Shown: positions 33,422-44,700, counted from the first letter of the stretch. The stretch is DNA of 64,000 nucleotides from Nemertoderma westbladi (GCA_032718475.1 JAUCBJ010008926.1:1-64000); one strand, 5' to 3'. Program-made: numbers and translations. Notes: generated by a model from the sequence alone, not told the origin.

Positions 33422-33779
33422 GAGATATGAGATATTAATTTCAAGAAAAATTACGCGATTCCTAAATTTGTACACTACCCGGTTAAAAAGTACGCATGTG
33501 ATGGGATTAGTCCTACAATTGCGCCAATAAAAGATAAGTTATTTTCGGTAAAATAAACTTATCATTCGAGGTTAAGACCCCTAGATCCCTTCTTATAATA
33601 AAATGTATAATAACAAACACCTCGAAAAATACAGCTTGCCAACACATTGTTACTATCAATAATCAAAAATCAGGGGCTAATAAAATGGCAGCTGTCTTTG
33701 AAATTAATACTCCATATCTCAAGAACCTGTGGCCTAGTGGTTGTAGTCTCGGCTTCCGCCTCGAGGTCCCAGGTTCGAA

Positions 33780-33833
33780 TCCGACACCACGCTGATGAGA
33801 CCCAGTAAGGTCGAAACGCGTACGTGGTTTGGA
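33780..33833 (+). ncRNA. Type I hammerhead ribozyme, copy 2
   Basis: Identical core and stems 412 bp downstream of copy 1; CTGATGA begins at 33792 and cleavage would fall between 33822 and 33823. Confidence 0.93.
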
Positions 33834-34191
33834 GAGATATGAGATATTAATTTCAAGAAAAATTACGCGATTCCTAAATTTGTACACTACCCGGTTAAAA
33901 AGTACGCATGTGATGGGATTAGTCCTACAATTGCGCCAATAAAAGATAAGTTATTTTCGGTAAAATAAACTTATCATTCGAGGTTAAGACCCCTAGATCC
34001 CTTCTTATAATAAAATGTATAATAACAAACACCTCGAAAAATACAGCTTGCCAACACATTGTTACTATCAATAATCAAAAATCAGGGGCTAATAAAATGG
34101 CAGCTGTCTTTGAAATTAATACTCCATATCTCAAGAACCTGTGGCCTAGTGGTTGTAGTCTCGGCTTCCGCCTCGAGGTCCCAGGTTCGAA

Positions 34192-34245
34192 TCCGACACC
34201 ACGCTGATGAGACCCAGTAAGGTCGAAACGCGTACGTGGTTTGGA
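34192..34245 (+). ncRNA. Type I hammerhead ribozyme, copy 3
   Basis: Identical core and stems; CTGATGA begins at 34204 and cleavage would fall between 34234 and 34235. Confidence 0.93.
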
Positions 34246-34603
34246 GAGATATGAGATATTAATTTCAAGAAAAATTACGCGATTCCTAAATTTGTACACT
34301 ACCCGGTTAAAAAGTACGCATGTGATGGGATTAGTCCTACAATTGCGCCAATAAAAGATAAGTTATTTTCGGTAAAATAAACTTATCATTCGAGGTTAAG
34401 ACCCCTAGATCCCTTCTTATAATAAAATGTATAATAACAAACACCTCGAAAAATACAGCTTGCCAACACATTGTTACTATCAATAATCAAAAATCAGGGG
34501 CTAATAAAATGGCAGCTGTCTTTGAAATTAATACTCCATATCTCAAGAACCTGTGGCCTAGTGGTTGTAGTCTCGGCTTCCGCCTCGAGGTCCCAGGTTC
34601 GAA

Positions 34604-34657
34604 TCCGACACCACGCTGATGAGACCCAGTAAGGTCGAAACGCGTACGTGGTTTGGA
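34604..34657 (+). ncRNA. Type I hammerhead ribozyme, copy 4
   Basis: Identical core and stems; CTGATGA begins at 34616 and cleavage would fall between 34646 and 34647. The array ends 183 bp after this copy. Confidence 0.93.
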
Positions 34658-34840
34658 GAGATATGAGATATTAATTTCAAGAAAAATTACGCGATTCCTA
34701 AATTTGTACACTACCCGGTTAAAAAGTACGCATGTGATGGGATTAGTCCTACAATTGCGCCAATAAAAGATAAGTTATTTTCGGTAAAATAAACTTATCA
34801 TTCGAGGTTAAGACCCCTAGATCCCTTCTTATAATAAAAT

Positions 34841-34855
34841 TCAGTAAAACTGAAC
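34841..34855. repeat. Right target-site duplication of the ribozyme array
   Basis: TCAGTAAAACTGAAC, identical to 33006-33020. Confidence 0.9.
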
Positions 34856-35104
34856 GGACACAGACGGTGACTAAGTTTGCGTCAGTCGACTATAGTCAAG
34901 ATGCATTAATGAATTATCACATTCAAGCAGGAGATAACTTCCAATAAACTTTAATTAGATTTAAATGTATAATTAATACTGTGTACCTGTTAATAAATTT
35001 CACTTATATTCGATATAGTACATGATTAAAATGTTTAAATGAGCATCCATAAAATCCTTTCTTCACAAACCGAATGCTGATAAGTTGACATAATGTAACA
35101 AAAT

Positions 35105-35660
35105 TAAATACATCATTGCTTGCAAAGGTCAAAATACCCTTGTTTATTTATATCAACCTCCCTCGCTGCGCTCGCTAGGTACATAAATAAAAACTCGTGT
35201 CATAACGCTGCAAAAGTGCTACTTTGCACACAATGATGTAAATAGTTATTGTTTACTTTAGATAAAGTGCAATTAACAAGTATTATTTTGAAAACGTAAC
35301 ATTCGTATATCATTAATTATTGCTCTACACAATATTCATATTCGGTGAAGTTGATACTAATAGTAAACCAGTCAACTGCCAAGTGGAAGAAACTAGTTGA
35401 AAATTACTAATATTATTAATATTATTATATTATTAAAATTATAGAAATTTATAACCTGGGCTTGGCCTATTTATTAAGAATTCGTATTATTAAAATTCTT
35501 AATAGTTCAGAAATTTATTCGGAAATTAAATCGCAGCAAATTTTGCGGGAGACCATATTACTCTATAACCATAAGTCTCGCTGTGAAGGACATGTTGTAA
35601 AAGTAATTATTTATTACTTGGAAAAAAAAGTAGAACCTTTTGTCACTATTATCGATATAT
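35105..35660. other. Repeat flank; no gene
   Basis: 35105-35245 (CTCGCTGCGCTCGC, ACTTTGCACACAATGATG) is an inverted relative of 40573-40741, so the TIR elements lie beside copies of another dispersed repeat. The rest is AT-rich. Confidence 0.5.
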
Positions 35661-35662
35661 TT

Positions 35663-35868
35663 CAAGGCTGGTTTACACGTGACAACTTTTGGAGCTACTT
35701 TCTCAGCCTCTTAGTGCGCACCTCAAGTTGCCGATCAAGTTTCTCCGTGCAAACACGAAGTTGCTGTAAAAAAAACTTGCCACGTTTTCTTTGCGAACAA
35801 GCTAAGTTGTTCAAAATTAAGTTTCTGAACAAGTTGCCCAAAACGTTGCCACGTGTGAACCGGCCTTG
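35663..35868. mobile_element. Short TIR MITE
   Basis: The segment begins AAGGCTGGTTTACACGTG and ends CACGTGTGAACCGGCCTT, imperfect terminal inverted repeats around about 170 bp of Thr/Leu-poor, GTTG-rich internal sequence that itself is partly inverted (CAACTTTTGG versus CCAAAACGTTG). The ends resemble widespread animal MITEs with ACACGTG-type TIRs. No transposase; target duplication unclear. An open frame through it is incidental. Confidence 0.7.
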
Positions 35869-35919
35869 ATAGATAGTATTTTAGTAACAAAGCATTTTAA
35901 TAAACATTTAAAATTTGCC

Positions 35920-36190
35920 ATAACTTTTGAGTATATTGATTGAATTTTACTCAAATCACGTGCCAACCTTTTTTAATTCAATGCACTTGCAACACACAAA
36001 AATATTTCATATTTTATTATATTACTTTTTTCGCCCGGAAAAAAGTTAAATCAATGCAATCCTATGGGTTACTGATTTTCCTTATGGAAAAAAGTACCAA
36101 TTTGAGGGTTCAGTATATTCGGGCGAAAAGTAACAATTTAAGAAAAAAACACATTGTTCAATACTATCAACCATTAATTCCTATTTAATA
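35920..36190. repeat. Dispersed repeat, partner near 44905-45150
   Basis: Phrases ATAACTTTTGA, TACTTTTTTCGCC, GCAATCCTAT and GGTTACT recur in the same order at about 44905-45150, marking a diverged dispersed repeat of unknown type. Confidence 0.6.
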
Positions 36191-36431
36191 TAAAATACTG
36201 CACTATTTACACAACTGATAGTGTCATTAAATACAAAAATGTAGTTAAAAAAAATATCTGTTGTGCTTCAGATATTATTAAAACTGTATGTATATACTGT
36301 AAATTTCTAGTACATAATATGCGTTTAAACAAGGAAATTAAATATTTGTAAACGTTTCTTAGGGTTTTCCAAATGCCATAGATGGCGTTATAACTTTTGT
36401 TGGGCACAGCTTTGCCAAGTAGGCAATGACG

Positions 36432-36505
36432 TCCCGTCCAGGTGGGATCGTTCTGGTGACCTACGGTTTGGAAGTCTGACGCTCTAACCATTCAACTAGC
36501 AGTTC
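36432..36505 (-). repeat. tRNA-derived SINE-like element
   Basis: On the minus strand GCTAGTTGAATGGTTAGAGC fits a tRNA D-arm/A box, followed by an anticodon-arm-like AGACTTCCAAACC and a decayed B box (GAACGATCCC). The T arm is damaged, so this is a tRNA-derived fragment and not a functional tRNA. Confidence 0.55.
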
Positions 36506-36593
36506 AGGTAAAATTAGACTTGGAAAACCACCTGATACCGTGTATGTACCCACGCAATTTACCTCCTCATGGCATCCCATCGGTCAATTGGCA

Positions 36594-37438
36594 TGCCCAT
36601 GCCGCCCATGCCCATACTCATTCCCATGCCGCCCATGCCCATACTCATTCCCATGCCGCCCATGCCCATACTCATTCCCATGCCGCCCATGCCCATACTC
36701 ATTCCCATGCCGCCCATGCCCATACTCATTCCCATGCCGCCCATGCCCATACTCATTCCCATGTCGCCCATGCCCATACTCATTCCCATGCCGCCCATGC
36801 CCATACTCATTCCCATGCCGCCCATGCCCATACTCATTCCCATGCCGCCCATGCCCATACTCATTCCCATGCCGCCCATGCCCATACTCATGCCCATGCC
36901 GCCCATGCCCATACTCATGCCCATGCCGCCCATGCCCATACTCATGCCCATGCCGCCCATGCCCATACTCATTCCCATGCCGCCCATGCCCATACTCATT
37001 CCCATGCCGCCCATGCCCATACTCATGCCCATGCCGCCCATGCCCATACTCATGCCCATGCCGCCCATGCCCATACTCATGCCCATGCCGCCCATGCCCA
37101 TACTCATGCCCATGCCGCCCATGCCCATACTCATTCCCATGCCGCCCATGCCCATACTCATTCCCATGCCGCCCATGCCCATACTCATTCCCATGCCGCC
37201 CATGCCCATACTCATTCCCATGCCGCCCATGCCCATACTCATTCCCATGCCGCCCATGCCCATACTCATTCCCATGCCGCCCATGCCCATACTCATTCCC
37301 ATGCCGCCCATGCCCATACTCATTCCCATGCCGCCCATGCCCATACTCATTCCCATGCCGCCCATGCCCATACTCATTCCCATGCCGCCCATGCCCATAC
37401 TCATTCCCATGCCGCCCATGCCCATACTCATTCCCATG
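36594..37438. repeat. 27-bp minisatellite, about 31 units, stop-free in several frames
   Basis: A 27-bp unit (containing CCGCCCATGCCCATACTCAT) is repeated about 31 times with little divergence. One T/G variant divides units into two types arranged as about 10, then 3, 2, 4 and 12, suggesting block duplication. Because the unit lacks stop codons, long frames run through both strands; the minus-strand one (36559-37563) would give a Met-Gly-Ser nonapeptide repeat after a hydrophobic stretch (LIKMLFHLVLPI). No splice sites, promoter or homologue supports any frame, so I treat it as a minisatellite. Confidence 0.9.
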
Positions 37439-38087
37439 TCAACGTATTCTTTGAATTTTATTGGGAGAACTAGATGGAATAACATTTTGATTAACCGCCA
37501 AAGACAATTATGTGGGATTTTGTTCCAGTTAAATATGCCCTCTTTAGCAGTGGATCCAATCACAGATTAGATTCTGGCATTGGCCAATCGTATTGTATTA
37601 TCAATATGATATCTTAGCAACGGTTGCCAGGAAATAGTACACACCAATATCAGCTATTAACTGTCAGTTCTACCATAAATGATTGTTTCTCTTTTAATAA
37701 TACTATTTTGGTATTGTTATGTTTAAGTATTTTTTCCGCTTGCTTAATGTACTACAATGCAGGAGGTGTGTTGTGTTCCAAGAGACGATTGATCCGTAAG
37801 AGGAATTTACTTTTATTAATGTTTTAACATTTATTAACTTTTATTTAAACTTATTATTAAACTAATAAATTAAATTCAAAATTCATTATTAAACTTTTAT
37901 TAATTTTAAATTATTAAATAGAATTTACTGTCTTAAAACAATATTCATGGGATGTTCAATTGGACGAGATTATTCTCCAATAATTGGAAATCTATGTAAA
38001 ACCCCAATTAAATAATAACCCGCACTATATTGTGAACCCTACATGAACCATAAAGTAAACCACTGACATTGGTGGAATGCTAGAATC

Positions 38088-38440
38088 GGCCTGCTACAGT
38101 ACATTGAAACTGCATATTTAGATGCTACGCCAGCTTAACAAAAAAATTTGTCACCACTATGCAATCCAGAATCCCAATGCAGCGTGCATTAAGAATGCTA
38201 TGAGGGCTTATCAACAAAGTTTCAACGCCACAATTCTCTATCCCCCATGGCTTTCGCGAAATTATCCACATTTCAAGGCCAGCACCCTTAGGAGGCATCT
38301 CACGAAAGTTGTGGGCTGTTTACCATGGTTATTTTCTCCACGGGCTGCCAAATCACAATATGTGCACAGGCTGGTCCTCTCGGCGAAAACAATGTCCTGC
38401 AAAGCGGAGGCGGCGACCATCCATAACTGCCATACTACTC
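38088..38440 (-). pseudogene. RTE-like LINE 3' fragment
   Basis: Matches the 3' portion of the minus-strand LINE at 25905-26130 and, inverted, 20100-20455: shared CAATGCAGCGTGCATTA, CCATGGCTTTCGCG and CAATGTCCTGCAAAGCGGAG. Only the last coding codons and 3' region remain. It lies about 265 bp before the first SAXO exon. Confidence 0.8.
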
Positions 38441-38704
38441 CATAACATGAACCAGTTGGCTCTCGGGGTGGGCACCAAACCCTGGTTTACCAGTCCAATA
38501 CTTTCAACTACAGTATAGTGTGTACATCATAGTATAGTGTAATATATTAATGTTTGGTATATTTATATTAGTGCCTACTGTACCTAAGTTTGTACGAAAC
38601 TAATCATAATTATTATAATAGTAGGCCTAATTAAACAATAATTATATCATACTGTAGTAGCATAATATACAAATCACGCTGAATATTAAATCCTTTCAAC
38701 AATC

Positions 38705-38745
38705 ATGGTTGTCAAACGCTGCATCTGCGAAATATGTAACTGCGG
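38705..38745 (+). other. SAXO: SAXO candidate first coding exon, copy a
   Basis: 41 nt from ATG to the donor (GG|GTAAGT), encoding MVVKRCICEICNC plus two bases of a Gly codon completed by exon 2. A poly-G run of about 27 bases lies 70 bp into the following intron. Confidence 0.82.
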
Positions 38746-41700
38746 GTAAGTTGATGTAAATATAAAAAATTTTTAATTTAACTACCGGTATTAAAATTAT
38801 TTGGAATTTAAGGAGGGGGGGGGGGGGGGGGGGGGGGGGGGTACACCATTTTGGTCCAAAATGTGTAGAGATTATTTTTATGATCTATTATAATGAACGA
38901 TTAAATGGAGTTTCCAAATCTGAAAACCGCTATTTAATAGCTCTTTTAGTTTATAACAGTTATGTAAATTTCCATTTAGGGATTCCTATTGAAATTACTA
39001 TTACTATGTGTAATTAAAGGTCGATTATCTACAAATATTTTTTTATGAAATTGTCAACTTCAAAACCCTACTGCTACTACTTCTACAATTTTTGAGCTGA
39101 AAAGTAGTCTGAAAATTTCTGTGGTGTCTACATAGCCACCCTGCATAAAATGTAATAATAAAAAAAATGTAATACTATTTATAACAAACCTAAAAAATTA
39201 GCATCAATTTGCAGTGCCACCTAGCGGTGCAGAATTATTTTTTCAAAATTTCGCCTGATAGTTATGTTGCCCCATCTTAGATCTATCATATAAAAAACTT
39301 TCATGTGATTAGATTCAGAACTGTAAAAGCCTTGGCGGCTTTAAGCGCAACCAAGTTTTTTTTATTGTTAACTAGTATTAACTAATATTAAATTTATTTA
39401 TTAATTAAATTAATTAAATTAATTGATATGGCCCCAATAGCTCAGTTGGCAGAGCGTGGGACTTGGAATCTCTAGGTACCGAATTCAATCCCCTATTCCG
39501 GTGAATGTTTTTTTATTGGTAGTAAGCCTTTCAAGGAGACATTTCATGCGTTAGTAGACGCGGACCTTTGCGCGATTTCGCGCTTGTTATAATTTAAATG
39601 CATCGATACTTTACAGTGGCATATTACACGAACGAACGTAATGAGTGAGTGTAGATAAGTTACGTGAATCAGCCCACTGTAAAGTTCTTTAGAATACCCT
39701 TGTTTGTAGATTTATTCCATAACTGTAACATAATAACTGGTATGCCAAAGTACGTTAGCTGTTATAAGGTTTACCTGGAATATTTTTCGGAATATTTATT
39801 AATAGTATCAGCCTTTGTTGCAGTAACCTCGACGATTTCAAGTTTCAGGTTCAGTTCCATTGTAAAGAAATGAAACTGACCTGGAGTTGTAAATTCTACT
39901 TTACTTCGCTATTTAATCTGTATATGTAATGTTGTCATCTTTATTAGTTACAATATGTTTCATAACTCACTAGAACTCGCTAATGATGGCGTCAAGTAAT
40001 ATTTAAAAATCGTGGTAATAACTATTTACATACTCATTTACCCCACCCCAACAGACATTTACATACTTGTGTGTAAAGTAGCACTTTACAGTGTGAGAAC
40101 GTAGTGAGTGAGTGAAAATAAAGCCACGAGGATCAGAACACTGTAAAGTACTTTGCAACAAGTATGTATGTAGTTTTATTCCAAATTTTAACATTACGAA
40201 ATGATTTTACATATACATTATATATTATTTATGGTGACGTTTGGAGCCATGTTATAATAATATAGCTAGGCCCTACTGGTTATTGTTATTAATAGCTATA
40301 CCCTGCCTACCGGTAGGTAATGCAGTAGGCCTATCTGGCTGTCAGGCAAATTTCCACCTACATTGTTTACGTGGTATCCAATGACGGCGTTAAGTAATGT
40401 TCCCATATTGGACATTACTTAACGCCGCCATGGGTTACCACGTAAACAATAACACCAAATACAATACTAAATGTACAGGCCAATACAATGCTGTAATGTC
40501 CTCTAAAGTTGTAAAATGCTAAAAACAACTCGCTGTTAGTTAATACTAACGGCGTTGAGTAATGTTACTATTTTGGAATAATAACTATTTACATCATTGT
40601 TTGTAAAGTAGCACTTTGTAGCACTTTGCAGTTATGACCGAGTTTATTTATGTACCGAGCGAGCGCAGCGAGGGTGGTTTACATCAATAAACAAGGGTCT
40701 TTAACGCTAAAAGGTGACCTTTGCAAGCAATGATGGATGTAATTTTGTTACATTATCTAAACTTATCAGCGTTCGGTATGTGAAGAAAGGATTTTATGGA
40801 TACTCATTTATACATTTTAATCATGTACTATATCGAATATAAGTGAAATTTATTAACAGGTACAAAGTATTAATTATACATTTATATCTAATTAAAGTTT
40901 ATTGGAAGTTATCTCCTATATGGATGTGATAATCATTAATCCATCTTGACTATAGTCGACTGAAGCAAACGTAGTCACCGTCTGTGTCCGTACAGTTTTA
41001 CTGAACACTGTCGTCACTTTCTTTGGTCATTTTCTCTAAGTGTCTTCTATTGGACGTTTCGCCACAATGGATTACAGTACACGTTAAACAATTATTTACA
41101 TACATTAGCTAGTCCCGTCACTGCAAACTGGATAATAAAGCAGCACTCATTAACATAAATGGAAATAATACATTCTGGAATACGGTAATTGAAGTTGTTT
41201 CCATGTCATTGATTACTTTGCAGCGTTCCGTCCTATAGGCCGCAACGCTGCAAAGTAGTACAGTACTTTGCAGCGTTATGAGTAATTCACCAGAACGCTG
41301 TTAAGTTGACATAATGTAACAAAATATATATTTATTATATTGTATATGAATTATCCAATAATTCATATAATGAATGTAAAAATAACAATTCAAATAATAT
41401 TGCAGCCATTAGCTTAATTTATAATGTAAATGAATTTTCACAACGGTGTTGCTAGGCGACTACAGTAATTAAACATTTTATCGATCTGTGTTTTTGTTCA
41501 TAGCTAATTTGTATTTTAATTTCTAGCGCTGGCAGCTTTTACTTAACTACAAACCCTGTATGCGATAATAGTCGAGGCGTACTTATTTACCATTAATTAA
41601 TTTTGCATACTAATTTTTATCACAATATCGTGTTCTTAAATCAAGACGTTTATCGTTGGATTCAATTAAAATTTATTGAGCATTTTAAATTAGTTTTTGA

Positions 41701-44700
41701 AATTTTGGAACGATTTTTAAAACATACAAAAATAAATTGTGTATTTAAAAATTAATTTGTTGAGTTATGACTGCAGTATATCATAATATTTGTACCGTTA
41801 ACCCAGACACGGTAGCTAAAAGAACAGTGGAAAAAATGTCTTGAGGTACAATAATTATTTGAAACTATCATGTCAAGAAATATTTAGCTAAGTTAGCAGC
41901 AATAGGCTGATGAATATGCTGGTACATAGCATTACTGTGACCCTGGGGGATGAGCTTATTAAACTGTCAGAATGCGAGAGAGCCTGGGACTGGTTTTAAT
42001 AATAATCATACCCTAGTGCAGTGCCATATGCTGACAGTCTCATGTCACTCCAAGTAAGCTAAGTGGGAGTGTAAGCAAGCTACCTAAGCTATATTGCAAT
42101 ATTATTATTATTATTAAACAGAAAATGTAATCAAACTGCTTGAATTACATATTATTGTATTATGCATACAGTAAAACCAAATTGTAGGCCTACATGGACT
42201 ACACACTGTACTAATAGGGTGGTCTAACCGTTAGACTAGGGTACATAGCGTATATTGACTATTTGATTAATTTTTTTAATAATAACATAATAATTTTTAA
42301 TAGTTTAATAACACGAAGCAAAACTAAAATTATTGTTCGTAAAAAGTCCGGCGTTATTCCAAATTTAATCTAAAATAATTGGCAATTATGGTAATCCGAC
42401 GTTGTATTTGTGAAATTTGTACATGCGGGTAAGTGATATTAATAGCGATAAAATCATAGAATTATCTATGTATTATTTCATATAAAATTTAATATTATCT
42501 GATTTAGTTGTTATGAGTATAGTGTATATTATTGTGATTTGTTTTTATGATTATTTGTTTTTATTTGTTTTTGTGTTTTGATATTGTTATAAAATCAATC
42601 AATAAATTCTGTCCATAACTATCCAATTTGGTACACTCCACTTTGTTACATTTTATCTGAATATACTTTTTAAAAAGCAAATTTTTGAATTCTTTTTGGA
42701 AATATACTTGAACTTGTTAGAGTTTATCTATTTCAATTAAAATGATATTCTATAGATTAATTATTTTTTGTAAATATGGGAGCCAATATGTATTATATTA
42801 TATTATCACGTGTTATTAATTATCTTACCGACTTTACGAGTAAATTCTGTGCGGTTGGACAGCTTGCGGTGCTAAATTATTTATAATAGTGTGTTGTCAA
42901 TAAATATCTATCTATATTCTATCTATTGAGTTCGGGTTTGGGTTACGGTTAGGATTAGGGTTAGGTTTGCTAATATAAAAAAATAAATTGAAAAATATGT
43001 GAAAAATAGTTTAATTTAATTTAGCTAACATAATATGAACTACAGTAAACCAGTTTCAAAAATAATTATACTGAATATTACGTGTATATATAACGTAGAA
43101 CATTTTTTATATTCTCGAGGCATTTTATTTACCGAGCGCCAGCGCGGGTAATAAACAGGTCGATCGGGAAATAACAAAACGAGGGCCCTAAAAGCTTTAA
43201 AGTGCTTTATGAACAATGGCGAATCTAATATTATTTATTTGTGTGGAAGAATTTGTCATTATCCATATATTATTTAAATATTCTAGAACATCCTTTTAAC
43301 TTGAAAGCACGACTGACATTTTAATTATAAATACTTTCTTATCATGCGAAGTTAGCGTAGTGGGTAACACGTTTGGTTATGAATATAATGGTCTTAGGTT
43401 CGATTCTTAGTAAATCAATTTTTGTAAGTTTTAGAATTGTAAAATATTTATAGTGTGTAGGCCTATTGCCTATTCAGATGAAGTCATGTGATTATATTTA
43501 GAATGACGCGGTGACATACTGGAAATATATAGTAAATGAATGGCGTAGGAGAGGGGGATACTGATAAATATCTCGCACTGCGATATAAAGTCGATTATAC
43601 TAATGGGGATTCGTTAGTGCGAAGTTAATTCCAAACAAATAAATAAAAATGTTCTACATCACCTTTTTTTCCCTAGTAATACGTAATTTTGTTCTTAAAT
43701 TGGTACATTTTTGTTGCTCAATTATTTAATAAAGGATAGAACGATATAGTGTTAGACGAGGTGAGGCAATCGCGCGGCACGTGACATAAAGCGTCTTATG
43801 TTAAGTGTCAACTCGAATGAATTATAAGCTATAGCTAAGCATATATACCAATAAGCTAAGCATATATCCCCCAATCACTTTACCACCAAGAGGCAGACAA
43901 AAATACGAAAGAGCTTCGAACGTTTTCAATTCAGATATTTTTAAAATGATTTCTTTTCAGCTCACTGGCGGTACAGCCTGGAGAACTGAAGAGGGATTAC
44001 TGTCCCAACAAAAACGAAGCCTGTGTCTACAGTCTAACATGTAGGACTAGGCCTACATCTCCCAAGTTTCAACTTGAACGGATAACAAAATTACGAAATA
44101 AGATAAGGTTTTCACTTTGAGATATTTCAACCTCTAGCAGCAAACTTTAGAAGTCTAGATGGAGTGCCGACCCATAAAGAAGCAGCCATTTTTCTAGTAT
44201 ATGCCAAGATTCAGCTTAAGCGAATTAATATCAAGAGGAGAAGGTTATCACTTTCGTACACTTCGACCTCTATCGTCAGACTGGAGATAAGGTAATCGGC
44301 AGACCGATTACCGACCGCACAAAGAAGATGTGTTCTAGTACATATCTGACCAGTTTCAGCTTGAACGGATCATAAATAACGGAATGGGTAAAGGCTTTCA
44401 CTTTGAGACTTTTCGCCCAATAGCGGCAGACTAGAGAACTGCAGACGAATGACCCTCCTTTGAATGGCACAGTAAATGAAATAGAACAATTCTGCCAAAT
44501 TTCAGCTTGAACGGATTAAAAGCAAATAAATGGAAGGACATTTAGCGTTTTGACATGTAGGCCTAGCCCTCTGCGGGAGACTGTTACACTGATGGTGTCT
44601 GAAAGTCTCTAAAAATCTCTACCTGTTCAACTTATTGATGCCTACAAATTTTCAAACGACAACGACAACAAAAATTAACCCACCCCCCTATCAGTGTCAA

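Larger units (their letters stand above)
33021..34840 (+). mobile_element. Retrozyme-like concatemer: 4.4 tandem copies of a 412-bp unit with hammerhead ribozymes
   Basis: Exact 412-bp periodicity over 1820 bp, with almost no divergence between units. Each complete unit carries a tRNA-like region with A box TGGCCTAGTGG (33318) and B box GGTTCGAATCC (33360), followed directly by a complete type I hammerhead ribozyme. Self-cleavage at successive ribozymes would release 412-nt RNAs (33411-33822, 33823-34234, 34235-34646). A 15-16 bp target duplication flanks the whole array, so it entered as a multimer, as expected for reverse transcription of concatemeric or circular RNA by a LINE. Animal retrozymes of about 170-400 nt with type I hammerheads are a described class. 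A 74-codon open frame on the minus strand of each unit is considered incidental. Confidence 0.9.
30416..35104 (+). mobile_element. TIR DNA element (MITE-like) split by three later insertions
   Basis: Left end ATTTTGTTACATTATGTC (30416) is mirrored by a right end of GACATAATGTAACAAAAT (35087-35104), with homology of about 33 bp including AACTTA-CAGCGTTC. The span of 4689 bp contains two related inserts (30576-31850 and 31982-32974) and a ribozyme array plus its target duplication (33021-34855). Subtracting 1275, 993 and 1835 bp leaves 586 bp, essentially the 584 bp of the uninterrupted inverted copy at 40742-41325. TA dinucleotides flank both copies, compatible with a TA target. No transposase is encoded. 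Internal sequence has repeated CTTTGCAGCGTT motifs. Confidence 0.88.
38746..42387. other. Region between the two SAXO first exons; repeats only
   Basis: Holds a poly-G tract (38815-38841), a tRNA-like SINE (39430), repeats with paired ACTTTACAGTG motifs (about 39600-39700, 40070-40170), a hairpin element (40362-40450) and the uninterrupted TIR element (40742-41325). No additional exon was recognised. Confidence 0.5.

Noticed and set aside
33251-34711. Four identical 74-codon minus-strand frames
   Set aside because: They recur because the 412-bp unit recurs; they run antisense through the tRNA-like region and ribozyme and resemble no protein.
36594-37438. CRISPR-like regular array
   Set aside because: Units are contiguous with no unique spacers, and the sequence is animal nuclear DNA.
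36520-37570. Three long overlapping frames of more than 300 codons through the 27-bp repeat
   Set aside because: They exist only because the repeat unit has no stop codon; none has recognisable non-repeat domains or gene signals. Kept as a minisatellite with a note.
39430-39503. Functional tRNA gene
   Set aside because: The A box is perfect but the T arm and acceptor stem do not pair; it is a tRNA-derived element.
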